A stretch of DNA of 64,000 nucleotides, from the NCBI GenBank assembly GCA_009617715.1, contig VTFK01000149.1, positions 1,240,001 through 1,304,000 of the forward strand. Direction: 5' to 3'. Source of the DNA: Plectrocnemia conspersa. Lineage: Eukaryota; Arthropoda; Insecta; Trichoptera; Polycentropodidae. The notes beneath the pieces are model-generated. The model worked only from the letters and a program-made list of their open reading frames with translations, had not been told where the DNA came from and ran no database searches. The translations under genes and the position numbers were made by a program. Shown here one piece after another: positions 50,682-63,801 of the stretch (positions are counted from its first letter, which is position 1; each line of letters opens with the position of its first letter).

Positions 50682-51640
50682 CAGTAGAACCTCGATTATT
50701 AAAAATTCGGATAATAAAAAAAAAAACAAAAAAATATAATCAAAATGAGAAAGAAAAATATTTTTACGTATTGTGAATATTTTTATTGAAATATGTATAC
50801 ATACAATGTACATTTTAGTTATTGCGAATTAAAATAATCAATGATTATTTTTTGCTTAAAATTAGCTTTTCTTTTAGAAGTCGCCAAATCTTGTATATTT
50901 TTAAGGAAAATACTAAGGGGACCCAAAAATAACGAGACTTTCTGTATAACTTTTTTATTTTTCAATATTTTTCACACAAAATTTTCATCACCTTTAAAGT
51001 ACTCTCCATTGACCAATATTCAATTTTTTGAATATTGGTCAATGTTCGTTTTTGTTTTGCCTCTTCCGCAGTTACAATACGCTTTTCTTTCATGTACCTT
51101 TTGAAACAAAAATAAGTCACAGGGGCCAGGTCAAGTGAGCAGGGCGAGTAAATAATCAGTGTCATTCCGTTTTTTCTCAAAAACTGTTTCACAGACGACG
51201 CGGTTTGAAACGTTGCCTTGTCATGATGGAAGATTCGTCCTTTTCTTGGTGATGCTCTCTTTCAACCTTTTTAATACTTTTATGTGAAAGGTGACGATCT
51301 GCAAAGACAAGGGTGTTGATTTTTTCAATGTTGTCGTCAGTCCTGTAAGCTGTTTGAAGCATTAAAAAAGTTTCCGCGGCCCGAATCTTGATACTTTTGG
51401 GTCCCCCCTCGTAAGTTGTGTTGGGTTACTTTCAAACCACTTCATGGTGACATCTAAGCACTGAAAAGCTTCAAAATGCTTAGGTTCATTATATTCCTCC
51501 TCCCCGATAATCTCCTCGTTGTCTTTTTCTGAGGGTATGTCAAATATTTCCTTTTCATTTAAAATTTGGAATTTAGGATCGTTCGCATCACAATTTAACC
51601 ACCCCATGACATATTTTTTATCGCATTCGCTGCATATTGA
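50682..51640 (-). mobile_element. Tigger/pogo-like transposon, decayed, with nested mariner
   Basis: At 50682 the sequence CAGTAGAACCTCGATTAT, preceded by TA, is the classic Tigger terminal repeat. On the minus strand at about 51640-51420 the frame MGWLNCDANDPKFQILNEKE, then EPKHFEAFQCLDVTMKWFES, is the acidic C-terminal tail of Tigger/jerky-type transposases. The 5' part and other end were not found. The tail and the terminal repeat are separated by a mariner insertion. Confidence 0.7.
50912..51412 (-). mobile_element. Mariner element, deletion derivative, inserted in the Tigger copy
   Basis: Inverted ends ggggacccaaaa at 50917 and ttttgggtcccc at 51395-51406. The minus strand between them has mariner transposase pieces: SSVKQFLRKNG, then IIYSPCSLDLAPVTYFCF (the YSPDLAP motif before the last catalytic residue), then YMKEKRIVTAEEAKQKR. 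About 0.5 kb instead of 1.3 kb, with frame breaks: non-functional. It is younger than the Tigger copy it splits. Confidence 0.8.
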
Positions 51641-53784
51641 AATTGATGGTATTGTATTTGTGATGTTTTCTATGTTAGGGGTATTAGCGAGATATGCGTT
51701 ATTATTACTAAAACTCACTACCGGTCTTTTCAAAAGTTTGCTTCTTGTTTTTTAATGTCGACACATATCTATAGAATCCCAATAGGTAAAATACTAAAAA
51801 AAAATATTTTTCAAAATAAAATTAAAAATAGCAACACTTTTTTTTAACAAATAACACAAACATTTTTACGCTGCGCTCAATTAAAAAAATACAAATAATA
51901 AATAAAATATTCCAAATATTTTATTTATTATATGTATTTTCTTTACGGAAATGACAATTTTAAATAAAATAATTAAAAATTGCATACTGTGCTGCAGCAG
52001 TCCTCGTTATTTCTTTAATGAAAGTTTTAGTACAATCTTTTTTTGCTTTTAATTATATTATTTAAATTAGATGGGAGCAAAATAATTTGTAGTTCCGCAA
52101 CTGGTAGACCGCTATCAGCAACAAGTCGCTTGCATGACTTGCCTCTTATATAGATGAATACACTTTTTAATGAAGGTTGTTTTGGGGTTGTTCCTATCAC
52201 ATTCGAAGAAAGCGGTTTGTACTTTTTGGGATATTGCAAAATGAGACCATTGATATAAAACATAAATAAATATATACTATATTATCATTACAAAAGCCAA
52301 CCATATCTTCACAGCCTTATTCAAAATCTACGCCGTTCGCTGGAAAGCAATAAAGTTTATTGCAAGAAAATCTCCCTTGCCGTTTGTTTTTTGTCGGCTC
52401 AAAACACCAAATTGGATCACATAGTTTAGCAAAAGGTCTGCAAATGACGTCGGACCGTCCTTTCCATCTCTCGCAGCAAGCCCCGTCCGTCTGTTTAGCA
52501 ATTCTGTTTTGCTTTACAATGTAAATGTCGCTCGTCCTCGGGTTGCATTTAAATTATCCCGATAAGAAACTGCGAGCGCAAAGAGAATGCAGTTTGCTTT
52601 GTTGCACTTCACGATCCGCGTTTTGCATACAGTTCCCGACTATCCGTTTTCCTATCTCCCAGGGGTCGCTTCACTTAGCCATTAGCAATAATTACTTTCG
52701 ATGTCTGCGAGATTCCCGCTCCTTATTAATTGAACCTTACTCGCGCCGGTTAATTGCTTTTTATATGACTCGTCTATAGTTTAAATTGATTTTACTATAT
52801 CAAAACTGCTAAAAAACGTATCGTTGATTATATAGCCGCGCATCGAGAAATTTTATTATATTTTTCATTTAAAACTCTTATTTTGATTAACAAATAACAA
52901 TATTTATAATATTTTTAAACTTTCTAATACAACTTATTTTTTGTTAAACATTTGATGCTAATTAGCGACTTAAGTGTCTTCTTAATAGTCGCGAGGCGGT
53001 TAAGAGCCGTTGTTTGGATATCCCTGTTTTACGTTATTGAACTGCATCTAGACACGATAATGAAGACTTTATTGAATTTTGGTCTCATAGGAGAGTCCCT
53101 ACGACGGTTAACGCCAGAGGCGTCCGAGTTTCTGGATTAAAGCGTCAAAGGAGTATCGTTAGCAAAGGATGCTGTAAATGTTGCATGAAAATAATGACTG
53201 GAACTTAAATTTATAAGATATTTTATCGAGCACTTTGAGGCGACGTAAAAAAATACGTGTGTAATAATATTAAAAAAACAGGCATTGTCATTTACAAAAA
53301 AGCTTCGTCACTGTTTGGTTGACAGATACCAATCGACTCCTGGGCCTACTTTTTTATTTACCTTATAATCCCTTGAGCTCAAATCGAGTGATTTAACTTG
53401 AGTTTTTTTTATTATAAGATGGCTAACGTCATACATATGAAACGAGATTGTATCTCGCCGCTTGAGAATTTAATAAGATCTTCAAAAATGTCATCTATCA
53501 TCAACTCCATCAGGCACTACTCCAAGTGCTTAAGTAAAGGCTTAACGTAGCAACCTTTAATACTTTTATTTCAATAATATAAATAATTTTACAGACATAC
53601 CAAATACATATATATAATATATATGTTGAGATTAATAAACATTTTCATGTTTACAATTAGTTATTAGCTTAATTTATTAAAAAATAAAAATACAAGATAA
53701 AACGTTTGTGGTTATAATTTATGAAAAAAATCAAAATTTTTTTCCAAAATCCGTCAATGGATTAACAGATTTTACGCATTTTGA

Positions 53785-53840
53785 GCATGACATACATCCA
53801 TGTCTTTGGACTTCCAAAGGTTAAGGCTTATATTATACGA
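53785..53840 (+). repeat. Short dispersed repeat shared with 50628-50680
   Basis: atgacatacatccatgtctt-tggacttccaaaggttaagg-cttatattatac aligns with the bases immediately before the Tigger end (atgacatacatatgtacatc-catttggacttctaaggg). The Tigger element therefore appears to have landed in an older repeat. Confidence 0.45.
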
Positions 53841-54317
53841 TATAATTTAATATACATGGGGCAATATACTTGTCACACGATGGAATTACTCACAATTCCA
53901 TTGTGCATATTTATGACTGGATTGAAGTCGATTGAGACATTGCGATGTCACGTTTTGCATGTGTATCATCGGTTGAATGGGCATTTCAATTTTGTCAATC
54001 TCCATTCATTGATGGACCAGGTTGGGATTGCTTCGCACGCGTTTGATGCTATGATACGTGTTGTTGAATGAAAAAAGTCTTTATATGAGCGATCGAAATA
54101 CTGTGCAAATTAAATGAGAATTTCATTTTATAATAATCGGCTTTACCGTATGTTAGGTAGACTCGACATAAAATTTATCATGAGAGAAGCATTCATGTCT
54201 CAAATCGATTCATGTCAAATTGGAATTCAAGCTGTTTTGAGATAAAAAGCATATCGCTAGAAATCAATATGATTCTTTTTTATAGTAAAGCATTCACAAT
54301 CAATCCAATTCCATTTA

Positions 54318-54349
54318 ACTATATTGTGAATTCGAATTCACAATATAGT
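54318..54349. repeat. 32-bp perfect palindrome without spacer
   Basis: ACTATATTGTGAATTC at 54318-54333 is followed at once by its exact reverse complement. The centre is GAATTCGAATTC. No homology on either side beyond it. Confidence 0.9.
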
Positions 54350-57300
54350 AAAGCAATATAATACGACTACCGACTTTGATAATTAATTTATAATATAGTA
54401 CAGGGTTAGTATTATTTGAATTTTATTATTCGTTTATTCTCTTGTTAGTTAAGTAAAATCAACGTGCTGCAACTGGCAACTCTTGAATTGAGTAATTGCT
54501 CGTGATTGAAGCCATTCGCTTTATGTACTTAGATAATTACGTACAGTACAAAAAATAATCAATATTGTTACCTATCTACATTATGAGTCAAAATACTCTT
54601 AATGTTGAATATTCTGATTGTTGAAAAGTCTGAGATTTTCATGTTTTGAAATTAAAATCTCAGAGATAGAGGTGCGAATTTGTGTATTGTAGTTTACGGA
54701 AGGAGGAAGTTGGGAGCGGAAATAAATGAGGCGAAGCTACCGGAGGATGTAACTCACGTGCCGAGTATACATTGTTCACAAATTGTCTGATTGAACGTGC
54801 TTGATCACAGGCGCCCCTCGGATATATGTGACGTTCGAATCCAACGCTCACTTTTCGAATGTTCGATTGAGTTTTATTGCCATGAAACAGTCGTACGCCA
54901 CCAGACGGAGTTCATGTATTAATGCCTTGATCGAAAAACTTTTTTATTAACTCGGCACTCGCTCTCGTTTTAAAGTTTAAATGTGTTTCGAGAACATTTT
55001 TAAGATCATAGTTGATTTTACCCGTTTATAGGAGAGTACTAGATGAAAGTATTTCGAGAATGCACTCGATGGTTACTATCGAGGTTCGCACTCGAAACTA
55101 TTGGCGATATTTGAGTAGATTTATGTGCATTGGAAAGTATTAAAAGTTTTCACCCGGTCTTTTTTTAAACTGTTTTTCCTGTTTTTCAAAGCCTGTTTTT
55201 CTCACCTAATCTATATTTGTTTATATTAAGCTAACCTTATTTACATATAGTGAGACATATTAAGATATTAAAAAAACAGTAAAGTCATTCAAATCAATTC
55301 AAAGCAGTTGAGTTGAACAATATTAAACAGCACGTCGATAGCTCTGAAAAACCTTTTTACTGCTAGGATCACTTTAAACGATTCTATTTACATATATAAT
55401 CTGAGGGAGCATTTTCTGCAGCTGGCATTTTTTAACCAAGCTAAGAACCAGAAGTGTCTTTAACCAAATAAAGCTGTCTGTCAATCACATTTATTTGCTT
55501 AATTAAATATTAATATAAAACATCATTTAAATTTTATTTTATGTTCTTTATATGTCTTATTAAACATGAATTGTATCAGCAATACTTATTGATTTATACT
55601 ATTCATGAAACAATATGTACTATATGAAGAGGAGTTATATTTTTAACTGCTTAACAAATCATGCCAAATATTTATTATAATATAATCATTCTCAACTCTT
55701 TGATCCTTATATTCTTAATCTTTGTTAAACTTTAAGGTTTTGTAACCCTAAGGAGTGGGACTTCGTAGTCAGTGAGACGCAGGTGAATCTAGTTAGAGTC
55801 TTGATAGATTATAATATAATTGCGACAGATGATAACTGGCGAGATGTTTCCTCCGAGTGGTGGTGGAGAAGCTGGTGCAGGGATAACGTCCGTAAAAGAT
55901 CCTCACAGGTCTTGCAGTGAGTGTTTGGAAGCAGTTCCTTTTGCTGCGATGATCGTGTTCGGGGGTCTCAGGTCGTTTACCAGTCGGGTGAATCTACTAG
56001 TCTCTTCGAGTATCCTCCGAAGTCTGTTAGTGACTGTTTGTGACTGCCCTCTTTTCAGTCCAGGCTTACTCGCTTTTTAGAACAGCGAATACGCCTTTAG
56101 AAAGCGACATTCGCTTGATGCGCATTGTCCAAGGTCGTATTGCATCGCAATGTAATTGTAAATCCAATGCTTTATTATATTCGTGACCGTTTCGCAACAA
56201 AGAAATATTCTCTCAATGACTGATAATATTTACAGTAAAAATACTTGCGTGTTATTTAATTTTTCTGGTCGTAACGAGTGCTTTTGTGTGTGGTCCAAGT
56301 CTTGTTTTCTTGTTGATGGATGACCATTTTGGTCACAGTAAATTAACGTGAGTTTTGAGAATAAGGCATTTTCTGTGTGTGGTCGCCACAAAACCGTAAA
56401 ATTTTGAGCAAATTATAATTCTTAGAGTCGCTCATAAAACTTATATTGTTAAATAGTGGTTTCGGAATGTTAATCTGAAATCCCTGTCTCTTGTCTTACT
56501 ACCTGCTCTGAATGCAATTGTAAATTTGAACAATATCGCCCACTGGTGGGCGACAGATGAATATCGGTAGTCTATGGAATAGCCACAGTGGGCGACGCAG
56601 CGGTGGGCAAAAATTTTTATCTTAAAAAATTAATATTGTGCGAAATTGTTTTAAGGCATTTTATATTTAAAATAAAGTAAATATATTATACATAAAATAT
56701 AATATAAAAAAATGCTATTTATATTTTTTTTCTACTTATGATTGACTATTTATAAAAATAATGAATCATATTTATGAAAGAATAAATGATTTTTATGAAA
56801 TAATAAATGCTACTTATACATATACACCACTAGATACAGATACAGCAATAGATGTTTGACTAACTAACCAATTTTTCATTTGATATGTAACTTTTTTGAA
56901 CTCATCAAAGTAGCCAGACCGTTTATGTTTTAATTGTGCTGCTAATTAAGGTTGATTTCTGGCTCATAGGCAGATTTTGATATAAACAAAAAAAAAGCTA
57001 AACAATTTAGTTTAGTGCCCCTTTTTATGAACGGGGTGGTTTGTTACTCCACGCTCTAATAATAATTTCAGGCATGATGGTTTCTTCATACGCTTCTGCA
57101 AGCTTCTTCATACGCAAGACTTTACTGGGCTTTGCCTCTCTTGGGCCGTTGTCTTTCCATTATCTTTTTTTTCCTCGTGGTATTTGGTTCTATATATTTT
57201 TTTAGAAAAACCATAATCTTACTCTTTTGATATAACCCTTTCTTTGATACTTAAGCCTATTTTTATATACATAAAGTATTAAGCATCGTATATATAAATA

Positions 57301-59394
57301 ATTTCGTATAACAAGGTGTTGACGTTAAAACAGTAATAATTCTTTTTATTGTTGCATCTTGATTTTTTTTAATTGCAAATACTTTTTTTACAAATAGTAA
57401 TTCTTATTTTTGTAAGTGTTGTTTTTTTATTTTTTAAGTAGCAAATAAAAAATTGCAGCGGTTGTAAACTATCAAAAATATTCGTATAAATTTTATTTTT
57501 AACGAAAAAACATTTGATGAGATTTCTCGAAATTATTTTTTTTGCATTATTGAGAAGAAACACTAGTTGCGCAAATTTTATATCTATACACATTATATAT
57601 AATACGATGCTTAATTCGCTCTAACTTTGGTTACATATTGCGCTGTAATTATAGTTACTATGTAATTATTATCTCCACTGGTGTTAAAACGGTAATCAAA
57701 CATTGATTCAACACATACTGAATAATATTTATTTATAAAGTATTTTAGGCAATTACCTTAAAATTATAATGTAGTCATACTCAACTTGTATTTTTCCTCC
57801 GGGCCAAATACAGATGTTTGCTTTGTTACACGGGCCGCAACATAATACTATAATGATGTAAATTTTTTATTTTTTATTTTATTTTATCTTATTTTTATTT
57901 TACACACACATACATATTGTATGTGTATATATAGAATCGGCTCATTGATTTTTGCGCCTGTAAAGGTATATAAAAATACATATTTTACATATAAAAATAT
58001 TAGTTTTTAATTTAAATAAATATTGTTTTCTCTATTGTATAAACACAAGTTTTATTAAATAATAAAAATTGCAAAATATACTCTAAAATAGAAAAGGTGA
58101 CTATTGTCACCCGTGGTGCAACTAACCGAGGGTTAACTGTGAATTTGTTTTGTGATTGTATAAATTTGATAGCTGGTCGCTCACATTCAATATTTGTATA
58201 CCCATTTTTTTGTCTACGATTTTAACGGTTTGAGTGTACATTATTTCGTTATTTGCTCTGGAACTATAGACTACGTTTATTGCTTTTGGCAAGGAGATTT
58301 GTCATACGTTTCGTTTTTGGAGGATTCCTTGCTCTGAATTTTATAAAATTTGCAGTATTTTTTAGGACCATTTTAACGCGATGATTATGGGTTTAACCCG
58401 ACAGTGAACAAATATTATATAAAAATTGGGATTTAGCTTTTTTTATATAAAACTTGCCTAGCTTTTGCGTTATGTAGTTCCGCCAATATCAATATCTTTA
58501 CGTATGCATCCAGCATTACCACGCCTCTATACATATTGTAGCTGAATAAAACACTACTTTTTAAATAAGTCAAGAATATTTAAAAAAAATGTCATGTTTT
58601 CTATTTGTGGAACGCATCATAGTTGCCTATAAAGTAGATCATTCGGTTGCACACAATCGAAATGTGGCAAATACTGATTTCACGCTCAAAATGTTTCGAA
58701 TCGATTATCTACACGTGTGTGGTGTATGCAGAAGCAGAAGCGGAACGAGTCGCTGTGTCAACACACGAAAGGCAATTTAATTGGATCGCCATCAATCAAA
58801 GACTCGTTCTGTGACAAAACGTTTTCCGATTTGGTCTTCGGCCCTTCGTAGTCGACGCCAGGGGTGTGCACTCGTTGGAAACTTTACTGCCACTGCGGCC
58901 CTGTCGCAACCGACTCGGCCGACAGTTTTGCATAATTTCACGCTAATTGGAGACGATTGTGATTCCGCCGGTGGAAAATTGGACGAAAGCTGAACTGACA
59001 CCCGCAGCAGAATCGACGGGCGACTTTATTGTGACAAAGGGAAATTCAAAGCTTTCAAAAGCCACCGACGACTGTACATTTAATTGCACGGACGTAATTG
59101 GAGGAAATTTGTTGAGGATTAAAATTAAATATAGTTTTGCTTTGATCTGAATACAGGTATTCATATTATAAATCGTATCTATAATTTCTATAAATATCAT
59201 CCCTGTTTAGAAATGAGGTATTACCTAGTAGTAGGCCTGCCGAGGGGGGGAGAGAGGAGATAAATTCTAAAGGCCCAAATCTGGAAAAAATCATTGCAAA
59301 AATATATTTATAAAAAAAGTAATGAATCTGAACTAAACTGCAGTTGTTTGAGATGTACCTATATACTGATGTATTTCAGGTATAAGTTCCTTTC

Positions 59395-59560
59395 ATTCAT
59401 TCACGTCAAAAGCAATAAAATCGTGTCGGCGCCGTCGCAGTGGGAACGCTCGGTAACGAGCTTTTGACGTAGATTTTTGACTTCTGAGAAGTGATATTTT
59501 TTTTTGTTTTTATTCGATTCTCACTCGTAATATTGTTATAAAAAGTTCTAATATAAACGC
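59395..59560. mobile_element. Second copy of the palindromic MITE
   Basis: Shares cacgtcaaaagcaataaaat-cgtgtcggcgccgtcgcagtg with the Spindly-intron copy, then the right arm (gtagatttttgacttctgag-aagtgat) and the outer part resembling attcgattctcac. The left outer arm is missing or diverged. Confidence 0.65.
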
Positions 59561-60414
59561 GAAAAAAATATATTTTATCGCAGTAGTTGCGTAATTTCGT
59601 TTCATAAGCGAGAATCTTGATGCAATTTGTATGGTGAACCTACGTTCGGCTTATAAGTGCATTGGTGGTTTCAATATGCTATAAGTTTGTTCGTACACAC
59701 ATACTGTAGTTCGTACATGTAATTTTGTGACACTGTTCTTAAGTGGTTCAGAGTTGGTAGTAATCTTATGAAACGTATCCGTTGCGTTTGTTTGTCTTTC
59801 TATCCCTAGGCTCCCATGAATAACTATTTACACGTCTAACATTTAGAGTCGTTTTCCTACCCGTAGTCGTTTGCTTTGCATTTAAAATGCATAAACTCAT
59901 TCTCTCTCTAGCTTTGGAGCATAATTAAATTGTCGCATTTAATTTGTACGCCCTATTGTTTATGAACAACTATGATTTCCGCGTTTTGTGTTTGATAAAA
60001 CATTGTTTAATCATCAGTGATGCACTGATTGGAAATCGCGGCTAAGCCGCCGGTCAATATTTAACAATCCGTTTGCTGTTTGAGAGTTAAAAATGTTATA
60101 TGTAGTTGCATTGAAAACAAATATTTTGACGTAACCATTACAGTACCACATACAACTTTTATCGCATGATTAGGGAATCCGGTGATGCGCTGATGACGTA
60201 AGGTTTAATATAAATAGTGCTGATGACATAATACATTACTTTTCTTCTGTGAAGCATTTTAATTTTTAAATCACGTACAACGAGAGCTACTGTGATAGGC
60301 ACATCATATCGGTAGTGATGGATCAAGGGATTATGATATTTTCCCGCAACATTTAAAATAACTCTTTTGTAACAAATTAAAGTTATTAATTAAAACATAT
60401 TTATAATTTTATAT

Positions 60415-60510
60415 ATACGTGTTCTTTTCGTAGCCTTGTGTGCGTCACATACTCCTCAAGTCGTCTATGAAGTTCTTGGATTTCGAAGCTTGTGAAATGA
60501 AAAGCCTAGT
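60415..60510 (+). repeat. Dispersed repeat shared with 48765-48870, copy 2
   Basis: See copy 1 for aligned motifs. Same orientation, 11.6 kb apart; no target duplication seen at either place. Confidence 0.55.
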
Positions 60511-63500
60511 ACCTAGTAGAAAAAATAAATTCTGACTGTAGTATTTTATTACTAATGCAGTATTTCGCTGTATTCTGGTTGAAACTATCTGATGTATGTT
60601 CCAGATAAAAGTGTTATAATTAATTTTTTTATAATAATTTTATGGTGTAAAAATATACAACCGTGAGTGAAAAAGGTTAATAACGCAGTTCGTATTTTAT
60701 CACACGTTGCAATCGGCGACGTGCATCGGATATGATGACGTGTGTAAAGAATCGTAATCGTTGCAAAAATGAACTATGGTGAAAATCCAAACCAAGAATT
60801 AGCGATAATTGCGTTGAGGGATAAAATATTTATTGGAACGTGCATGTGCATGACAATAACGTTAATTAAACTCGGAAACCCTATGCGATAGGTAAATTAA
60901 AAGGTACGCAAAAAAAAAGCAATTTAACATACTCGTTTTTGTGCGAAGAACATGATTTAATAGATTTCATTATTCACGTTTTAATTATGGGATTTAAATT
61001 TAGGCGATTAATTATGTCGGATTAAATTAACCGTTCGTATACTAGTCTTTCCAGAATATGTGTAATTTTGCGTATTTATTTGTGTATCAAGGGCTATCTA
61101 AGCTAGTCTCTAGTCTCCAGATATACGTTATTTTTAATTATGAAATATTAGAATATATTTGTAAAGTTTTTTTGGAGATTTAAGTGAAAAAAAAACATTG
61201 ATTATTTTTATTGTTTTTTTAAAAAAAAAATATTATCATAATTATTTACTTAAGACGAAATTATTAAATATAATTTGTATTGATAAAAAAATAGTGCCAG
61301 CTATTAATAAAATTACAATATCAATGTTAACGGGAATATGAGTAATTTATGAAATTTCTGCAATTACACAGTGCTTTTTATTATTATTTTGTCCGCTATT
61401 ATTTGTTACGTTTGTAACAAATATAGCCGACATCTGTGTTGTCGTTATATACAAAAACTTTTTTTTACTGTTTTTAGAAATTAAAAATTTCATAATATAA
61501 ACGAATATTTATATTATAGTTTAATAAATATAAAAAAAAGCGAATACACAACACAACCTCGCATATTCTATCAGTTACTACGATACTCTAAACAAAGAAA
61601 GAAAGAAATAAGAATCTTAGATAACCCATTGATATTCTTTATCTATAATATTTATATTTTAATCAATCGTATCCGTGTTTGATGTTAATAATATTTATAT
61701 TTAATCTTTGCTTAGGTTTATTTTAAATATCTTTCTAATTCAAAGAATATCATATCTCAATAATAATATTACCGTGCAAGTCACTTCAAACAGACAATAT
61801 TTTTTTTTGTGAGCAATCTTTCTATTACAAAATGTGGAGACTTATTAGTCCATTTTTTATCTTGTGATTTTTTTGCTGCTTTATTTTTTATTAGCTATCT
61901 TTAGATAGCTCCTGCGGTATTACTATTTAAGCTTTTAGCACCTTTTCTATCCTTCGGCAATTTTTTAAAAGTAATTTGCCATTTCGTAGACTTAGAAACA
62001 CATTTTATATTAATCTGAAACATTCAATCTACGCAAACGAAACATTAAGAGTACTTTACGTGATTACATTTTAATTGAACTTTGCTTACCGGAAAAATAT
62101 GCGTTCATATTCTAAAATCATGGGCGAAAGACTGACTTTCATTTACTTTTAAGGTAGTGCTATTGTATGTTTATATTGTATTATTTAATTCATTATTTAT
62201 TTGCCAATTGGCTAGCATGTAAAAGTGTCATGTTTTAACATTGGAATACGACTTCGACCTACTTTTGAACAGCTTTTGACCAAAATATCAGCTTATTATT
62301 TACTTTCTGCAAACATCATACAGCATATTTATTCATAGTTTATCTGTATAATCAGTTGGCGGTTTCGCGCAGCTGATTTATTTTTTTATTGTAAATCTAA
62401 TGTTTGAACATTAATGCGTTACAAGATAATATATAGTATACATTATGCCACTACCAGACTGAAAATCAGTCGCTATCTATATTATTATTATTGTAGGTTC
62501 TGAATATCAACGTATTTTTATAAATAAAAAATCCAATATGTTGCGAAAATCAAACCTCTTGTTGACGAATGATATTTTATGGTTATGAAATTTATTAATT
62601 AAAATCACAATAAGAAATGCATTTTTTATTCTCCGCTATGATAATATTATATAAAAACATTCCAGTTAGTTGACTTTTCATAATTTCAATAAGCGATTCC
62701 CGAAAGGCATGATTTAAAAAATGAAAACCACATGTGGAGGTTTTTATTCACACGCACAATTAATTTAGACGTCATTCTAACTATCTTGTCTCGAGAGTAA
62801 GGCACTAAAATGGAAGAGAAGTCTTGTGACTAAACAATCGCATTAATAATTCTTAATCTTTCGCGGAGAATTTTAATCACAAGTACCAATAAGTACTAGA
62901 AAAAGTTAATCTTTGTTTGAAAAAGATGCGTTATAGACAATGCGTTCTACCCCACTCAAAAGACTAACTGTTCTCTACCCTTTTGTTAACTATTGCCTAA
63001 AGTGGCCATGTATAATTATTTCAATTTTAACACATTTTGTGGGTGTGTCCAAGAGGTGATGCAATTGACACGCAGACATCCCCATCTGCGATTCGCCACA
63101 GCTGTTTCGAACCAGCAATATAAGTCCTATCCCCTACGCATCCAAAACCAAAAGTTATAAAATACAAATATTGCCGCACAATAAATTATTATTGCCGGTT
63201 TTACGGAGTTTAAAAATACCGAAATACTGGTGTGAGACTTACAACCAGCTTATATTAGTATATTTACAACATATTCTAAATTTTTGAATAGCACTTTCGC
63301 TATGGAAAATTAAAAAATATATTGCCTTCGAATGGCAAAATAAAAGTTGAGCCAAATTTCACGAAAATGCCTAAGCTCAATCCGCCCGCATTGAGCGTTG
63401 ATGGATCTAAAAACACGGCCCGCATTTAAATTTTAGCGGCGCCTACTGCTTCAGATAAATGCATTGTCGTATCAAAATTAATTATTCCAACTACGTGTGA

Positions 63501-63576
63501 ATAATTCACAACGTTTTAATTGAATATCTCGTATTTTTGCTGCTCAGAAAATTTCGGTTGAAATCACTCATTCGGC

Positions 63577-63801
63577 ATGGAGCCATGTGTTTTAGCACAG
63601 TTTAGTCGTGTTGAAATTTCACGTCCCCTGTCTAGCGGAAGTGCAGCACCCGACTATTATATGCACATTCCACATATCACCTTCTGGCACAGCACAGCTG
63701 GTGCTGTTCAAATAGCACATGCGGAACGCGTCGCCAAAAATGAGCTTCCGAAAAAAAGCAAGCGAAGAGTTAATCGTCGGTTTTTGAACTCACGCTGACT
63801 G
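63577..63801 (+). other. Unassigned 73-codon frame in a CpG-rich island
   Basis: ATG-initiated frame from MEPCVLAQFSRVEISRPLSS to KSKRRVNRRFLNSR, with a basic end. The composition is less AT-biased than its flanks. No motif, splice site or promoter supports it as a gene. It could be a micropeptide, part of a regulatory island, or chance. Confidence 0.2.

Noticed and set aside
55820..56080. 86-codon plus-strand frame (MRQMITGEMFPPSGGG start)
   Set aside because: Lies in a CpG-richer block with no recognised domain or splice context. It may be part of an old repeat or a regulatory island, and the frame alone is not evidence of a gene.
58781..59200. Frames open on both strands (70, 69, 85 and 67 codons)
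   Set aside because: Overlapping frames on both strands in a GC-richer island, with no domain, splice site or codon pattern to favour one.
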